Below are positions 58,188-64,000 of a stretch of 64,000 nucleotides of DNA, in pieces. Each line of letters begins with the position of its first letter. Position 1 is the first letter of the stretch. Under the pieces are notes generated by a model. It made no database searches. It worked only from the letters and a program-made list of their open reading frames with translations, and had not been told where the DNA came from. The position numbers and the translations under genes are program-made. Source of the stretch: Acanthochlamys bracteata. Taxonomy: Eukaryota > Streptophyta > Magnoliopsida > Pandanales > Velloziaceae. The stretch lies in contig CM034134.1 of assembly GCA_019914995.1 (NCBI GenBank), positions 7,572,463-7,636,462 of the forward strand, given 5' to 3'.

Positions 58188-61100
58188 TTTTTTTTTGTTT
58201 GCTTAGATTTTTGTTTTTTTTTTTTTTTTTTAAATGTTTGCTGGTGTTTTTAATTTCTGCATTGTCGAAATAGAGACATATTGATGCAATGCAGAAATTA
58301 AATTTTATATATACACTATATATGTATGTATAATTACATATATATACACTTGATTTCTCGAAATTTGATCCTTTTTTTTTGTGGGTTTATATATTTGAAA
58401 ATCTCATGAACCGTTAAACATAACACATTGTCGTTGATGTCTTATTAACTAAAATATAAACTACAATAAGTTTATGGAAATGTTTGGATAAACTAATCAA
58501 TTAAGTATCATTCTAAGTAATTGATATTTCTTAATAAATTTTAAATAGGTATTTATAATTTTTTAAAAACAATTTAGAAAATAAACAGAATTTATCTATA
58601 TTATAATTACTTTTTTATAAATTTTTCTAAAATATTTTTTATTTCAGAAAAGTTTTATTCTATGAGCACGAATAGCTAATTAATTAACATCAATATTATA
58701 CATATATATCATATACTTCGAATGCATATTTTTTGAAGTCAGAGAGTAAGTGAGATTCTTTGATGGCTGTTTTATTATGTTAATCCTAGCTACTATCATG
58801 AAAAAAAAAAAGTTTCCTAAAATCCACTTGTTGATTTTGTGACACAAACATTTCAACTAACCTCTTCTACCTTTTGCATGAAATATATAAAATTCAATCA
58901 AAATTATAAATTCAATTAGCTTGAAATCAAAATTACAAATTTTTTCATTTCTTTGAACTAAAGAGATCATGATCTTGATTTTAGGGGTGACTTGTGAATT
59001 GAAACAAATTTGTTTTTTCTCTTGAAAGATTGTAATACTTGTAAGTTATTCAAAGGAAAATAATTCTTGTGGAGATGAAAACTTATATAAGAAGAAAATT
59101 AAAACATATAATTAGAAAATTAGAGTTTCATATATATAGAATAATTAAGAGAATTTTCTAAGTTTAGGCGATGATAATTTTCATGCTAATGACAGTAATT
59201 AATTCCAATTATTTATGGAGTAGAAAGTTTTAAGTTTTTAGATTTTTATTCAGTATTTTCAATGTTAGACATTAATTTGTTAGTTAGTAGTTATCAAGAA
59301 TAGACAAAATATTAACTTTTATGTTAAAAATAGTTGGTGCATTTTTGTTGTTATACATTAAAGAAATATTTCGGAATGTTTATAAAATGAAAATTTTCTG
59401 AAATAAAAAATATTTAAAAATTTTGAAAACACGAATTTACTTTAAAAAATAGAAGTTAGACATATAAAGATAATAAATTTAAGAATATTCTTAAATATAA
59501 GTAAGAGTTGGACAGTAGAGAAATTATTTACTTCATCCGGAAGAAATTTTTGAAAAAAATTATTTTTAAATAACTTTCTGTATTTACTTTAATAATTTTA
59601 TTATCATATTATTATTATAATAAATTTATTAGTATAAAGTTATTTCTAATTAATAATTATTTTATAGGAACTTGCTCTAAATTTGTACATAGTTTATATA
59701 TACTGTATAAAAAATTGCTCTAAGTAAGCTAGCTCATGAATTTGTCCTTTGAAGCCAAGTCATGCATGGATCATATAAATTAAAATCATAGCCAAAATGA
59801 ACTACCCAAATATATTTTTTCCTAGTTATCTCATCTTACAAGCATATGACAACAATAACAAAATTTTGAAATCTAGAAAGTAAGTTTCTAAAAATTAAGT
59901 TTTTAAAAGGGAGTAAAAATGAGTTGTTAGGAAATCATTTGTGAAAGTAAAATTTATGATTTTTTTAAAAAAGTTGCTTTTGAATAATTTACATGAAGTA
60001 ACTAAGTTATGAAAACAAATATATAAAGTCATCAAATAATAATTTTTTTGTCAAAAAATCACTCCTCCATGAAGTAAATATGCCATATGTGTGAATAGTC
60101 TCTAGTTAAAGGGAAGGTTTGGTAGTTAAATCTTTACTTGAGAGAGAAGGAGAGATTGTCCTACCTAATCCTACCATTGCTTCAAGTTTCATATGTCATT
60201 GTGATTCTAAAACTATTGTAAATTTTTTTTTTCTAAACTTTATATTCATTCATATGAAGAAAAACAAGCCTTACAGAAAAACATAATAGTGCTATCCATA
60301 ATTCAGGAAAATGTCTTGTAATTTAATTTGTAAAGGATATGTTATAATTGAATAAAAGTGAGTTTCGTAAAAGTAAAATTCGATAAAAGACAAGTTTAAT
60401 AATGAAAGTTGAGTTCGTTGTGATAATCGAAATACGTGAAGTAAATTTGGATTTCAATTTTAATAGAACTGAAGTTTGGTGTGGAAGTAAAAATTGAAAC
60501 ATATAAAGTAACAGAACTTTAATCTGTACGAAGTAAGTGAAATTTCTTATAATTAAAAACATGCTCCTAAAAGAAAGGTTGCATATATATTTTTTCAATA
60601 TTGGAAAATGTCTTTTATAAGGCTGTAATATTTTAAGCTTGGCCCAGTAATATGCAATGGGCCTCGAAAATTTAGGCCTACCTAATCTTGTCAACCCATT
60701 AGTCTTTTTGTCTTTATTTACAATCTTTATTATTAATTCGATGAAAATGTCTATCAACATTTTTGAAATGATATTCGTAAAATTTGGACTCATCTATTTT
60801 TATTATCAATTGGTTCTGAGATGGATCCAGGTCCATCATACTCCTAACCTAACAATGAGTAAGTTCTGAATTGATTCAAGTAAATTTTGGATCTAGAGAA
60901 ATCATAAAAGAATACTTTTATTTTTTAAAGAGCTTTCTATAAGGAATTTTTCTTTTCTAGACATGTCACACTAAGAATGTGGAAGTTCCAAAAATAATAT
61001 GGACCCATTAGTTCAAGAATCATTGCAAAACAAAAAACACAACTAAGCAGCAGCCACCTTGGATATGAAAGAGATTTCAATCCAATCAACTAAGGAATAT

Positions 61101-62349
61101 TAAGAAAATAAAAAAGCACAAACAAAGGAGATAATTCTAGTGGTTGAAACACAACTGCCCATCACCATTAATTGTGGTCCTCCACAAAAAAAAAAATTTT
61201 TTTTTGAAGCCAACTAATTCTTTGCATTCCACCTTCAACAAGCTTCCTTGTATAGTGATGCAATTCAAACTAATAATAATAATTAAGATGAAAAATGTAA
61301 AGTTAAGAAAAGGATCAATAAGGGAGACATAAAGGAAGGAAAAAGGGTAGGATAAACCTGAAAGTTTCATATGTAACTTAAACCATCGATCGTATTGTTA
61401 TCAAAGTCAAAGAAAGATTAGAAGTAGGGGAAAATGAATTGATATCTAGGAAGGATATATGCACTCCATTCTTAGACATTTTTGGACACTCTCGATTTAG
61501 TATCCGATCAAGCAATTGAATAGTTGTCGAACGATTGCACATAAAAAACAAACACATAACATTTTTCTCAAAAATACGGTATGATTATAACCATATGATG
61601 CCAGAATGTGTATAAGGAAGGAGTGGATATATCCTCACTAGTATTTATTATAAAAAGAACGAGAAGGTTTTTAGTATAAAAGCATAATACCTACAAAATA
61701 CCAAAACTCAAAAGCTAAAAAAAATCTAATAAGACAAAATTGTAGATATCTTTAGTGTTTAGTTTGTAATGGCCCAAAAATATTTGTTATGATTATAATT
61801 TCTGGATTATAATGAATCTATTTCTCAAACAAAGACAAACAGGATTGTGTTAGTATAAATATCAAGAAATAGTTGACCGTTCTTGCCTATATTCTAGAAA
61901 AAAAAAATATTAGTCTTTGCGATGGGATACAACAGTAAAAAAATAATAAAAACATTCACCATATATGCATACAAAAATTTACGTGATTCCGCATATAACT
62001 TTGCCTACATCCACAATCATTTTTACAGGATTGAATCCACAAACCCAGACATTGTGTTTAACCCAGACATTGATTCTCAATTTGAACTCCAGGTGGCATT
62101 TATTTGCGATTTTTGAATCAGCTATAATCTACTGTATCATTGTTGGAATTTCATTCTTCACCTGTCTGCATCCGGACCTGCAAGGTCAGTTGAATCCTTT
62201 CATGTTGTCTTTGATGAGACTAAAAGTTAATGCCAACTTGTTGATCTAGCAAAGGTTCAAGAAAGACTTCACTAAATTTCGAATTTCTCTCTTTGGACAA
62301 TAATTAGTCCATAAGGTTCATGTAGATGTTCAATGGCTCTATAGAGGCT
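58188..62349. other. Gene-free AT-rich region downstream of MYB
   Basis: After the MYB 3' UTR (long T runs at 58180-58240) only AT-rich DNA and repeat relics are visible (about 58480-58690, 59340-59700, 59870-60110 and 60345-60560). ggcccag and gggcctcg near 60641-60666 look like TGGGCC-type promoter motifs but no gene is nearby. Frames at 60323-60869, 61137-61370 and 61922-62249 do not resemble proteins I know. Confidence 0.4.
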
Positions 62350-62700
62350 TCAGGTCAACTTCATCACAGTGAGTTGCAACATATAGACATAGAATTTCCA
62401 TTGATGTTTACTTGCTAATTGAGATGTGTTATTAGTTCGATGTATTGGTATGATTACTTCTGACATGCAGGATGATATTTGAATTTCTTCTTGAAAAATC
62501 TTGGCCAGCCCGTGGAGTAACTCTATGTAGTAGGCCTTGTGTTGCATAATATTGGAATGTGTTGTTATAGCAATATAGTGGATGTCATATATTAACTCCT
62601 TGTACCATGACAAGTAGCTACTCCTTGAATGAAAATCGAATTCCATCTTGCATTTCACTTGGTGAGCTGTCAGCAATGTGGTTGTAGTAGCAAATTTATG
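62350..62700 (-). pseudogene. Possible degenerate Copia polyprotein fragment
   Basis: On the minus strand the frame at 62676-62350 includes TAHQVKCKMEFDFHSRSS, whose spacing recalls the H-x-R-T-K-H-x-E-x-D-x-H-F motif at the end of Copia RNase H. Neighbouring residues do not support it well and no other pol block is present, so this is a weak call. Confidence 0.25.
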
Positions 62701-62799
62701 TTAGTTGTTGGCATTGCAAGCAAGATTGTCAAAATGAGAATTTTAAGTAGAACTTTTTCGCTTAAATAGAATTGTAAAATTTAGATTTTAAAATAATAT

Positions 62800-63180
62800 C
62801 GTAACATTTTCTTCACATTAAATTTTATAGAAATTTTTTTAACACCGCCACAAAATCTTCTATAATAGTTTTTTAATACTTCACTAAAAAGTAAATACAT
62901 TTACAAATTTTAGAAAATTTCTTTTATATTTTATAAAAGTGCCTCTTTATTTTACAGAAAAGCTCCTCACAATTATATTTTTATAAAAGATCCATCATAT
63001 TTTAGTTAATTATTAAAAATCTCTTCAAAAGTGAAAACGTAAAAAAATTCATGATTTTACCGATTTTACAATTAAAATCGCGATCCAAGTGCGATTTTAC
63101 TCAAAAAATGATTTACTTAAAATATGGACATTTTGATAATATAGAACTGTAAAATCGTAAAATTTTAAAATTTAAATCAT
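62800..63180. repeat. AT-rich repeat, inverted relative of 28250-28600
   Basis: Phrases such as ttttacagaaaagctcctca and gattttacaattaaaatcgc, read on the minus strand, parallel tttctgtaaaatgcggagac and aaaatcagttaaaaatcg in the 28250-28600 segment, in the same order. Non-coding. Confidence 0.4.
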
Positions 63181-63219
63181 AATTTTGATAACCTTGGCTA
63201 CATAAAAGAGCACGTCATT

Positions 63220-63610
63220 GACGAGCAAATTTTTTGCGACCAGACAAAAATGGTCACTATCTACAAAATATAACAACCAAAAAAAGAGGAAATTGTTAAA
63301 ATAAAACAAAAATCAACTATGAGATGAAAAAGTTGTGAATGACAACATAATCACGACCAATAGTTTTTAACGTATTCGCGACTAATTTTTTCTTATGGTC
63401 GCTTATATATCATCGGCCACTATGTTGATCATAGTCACTGATGTTTAACGAATAATGACAGTCTCCTCCATGGTCACGGTGAAGTTGAGAAACAATAACC
63501 TAACTATTTTCGGATCTTATTCTACATTTTAGCGACCTTTATTGACTGCTAGTTGCCAATGGTCTAATAGTAGCAACTACAATCCCTATGCTCGCTATTT
63601 CTGATAAAAA
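63220..63610. repeat. Cluster of gcgacc/ggtcgc phrases, transposon-like
   Basis: tttgcgaccagac, aaatggtcac, atcacgacca, ttcgcgacta, atggtcgctt, agtcactga, atggtcacgg and tagcgaccttt occur within 400 bases in both orientations. This style is typical of internal repeats in some plant DNA transposons, possibly CACTA. No terminal CACTA motif or coding region is visible. 63611-64000 is AT-rich without a gene. Confidence 0.4.
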
Positions 63611-64000
63611 CTAATAAATTAAAAATAATAATATAAATTATTTTATTAAAAAGCTAACCAATTGGATGTTATCTAAAATTTGCATATATTATACTAATCA
63701 AAATTTTTTGATAATGCATATAGTTATTTATACTCTATATCATAATGAATATATATTATTTAACAATTTGTCAGTATCAATCGAAACACTAAATTATATC
63801 CAAACTTTATGAAAGTTTGTCTAAATATAATGTGCCTGTGTAATTGATACGATTCGTGATTACGCGAATCATTGAAACTATTTTAATACGAGATAAATTA
63901 AATAATTAAAGATTAGGATTTCAACATAATTTGGATACTTTAACAATAATCTTTTATCATGGAAGGTAGAGTTTTCTTCTACAAGAATTCATCTCTACAA

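Noticed and set aside
60323..60793. 156-codon minus-strand frame
   Set aside because: Long but of AT-biased composition within repeat relics; no motif, no neighbouring splice context.
61922..62249. Overlapping frames near 62 kb considered as a gene
   Set aside because: No known motif, and the two frames overlap each other without splice support.
1..64000. CRISPR arrays, rRNA or tRNA genes, or an operon-like gene cluster
   Set aside because: No spaced repeat array, no rRNA-like stretch and no tRNA fold with a matching B-box was noticed; genes are monocistronic and unrelated in function.

Overview
The window is plant nuclear DNA. It is very AT-rich, its genes carry short GT-AG introns, and it encodes a nuclear-encoded chloroplast ATP synthase subunit, an NBS-LRR protein, an R2R3-MYB and a plant-type OM64. 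The organism cannot be fixed from sequence alone. Some protein details (the OM64 and TOM1/TOM3 N-termini, a DTM1-like protein) feel monocot-like, but the codon use and AT content would also suit a dicot or a low-GC monocot, so this is a weak hint.

Layout. 1-3340: two diverged copies of a non-coding repeat. 4956-8532 (-): a CNL resistance gene with a frameshift near its 5' end, a very regular 72-bp LRR array, and a partly duplicated upstream region. 12514-12870 and 14245-14466 (+): two tiny related genes of unknown function. 15813-16454 (+): plastid ATP synthase subunit b'. 20089-27372 (+): OM64, 13 exons, reconstructed completely. 30612-36001 (+): a TOM1/TOM3 homologue, 11 exons, with an old Copia LTR in a 2.9-kb intron. 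37073-38698 (-): a two-exon DTM1-like small membrane protein, tail-to-tail with TOM1. 42626-43657 (+): intronless tubulin-folding cofactor C. 56956-58187 (+): R2R3-MYB of the MYB9/MYB107 type. About 13 kb between the last two genes, and the last 6 kb, hold no gene I can support.

The genes do not form a pathway; this is an ordinary euchromatic mix of housekeeping, organelle-targeted, defence and regulatory genes. The spaces are filled with small non-autonomous transposons. The best resolved is a hAT-like MITE family with TIRs near TARRGRTG: one copy (48007-48547) sits in the second unit of a 326-bp tandem duplication whose first unit still keeps the empty 8-bp target.

I found no operon-like or otherwise new biological system. 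The most useful points are the displaced CNL N-terminus, the MITE with its paralogous empty site, the OM64 amidase domain with Cys at the nucleophile position and no catalytic Lys, and the easily missed DTM1-like gene. All exon borders were read by eye from GT/AG signals, reading-frame continuity and protein similarity recalled from known families; no alignment or search was run.
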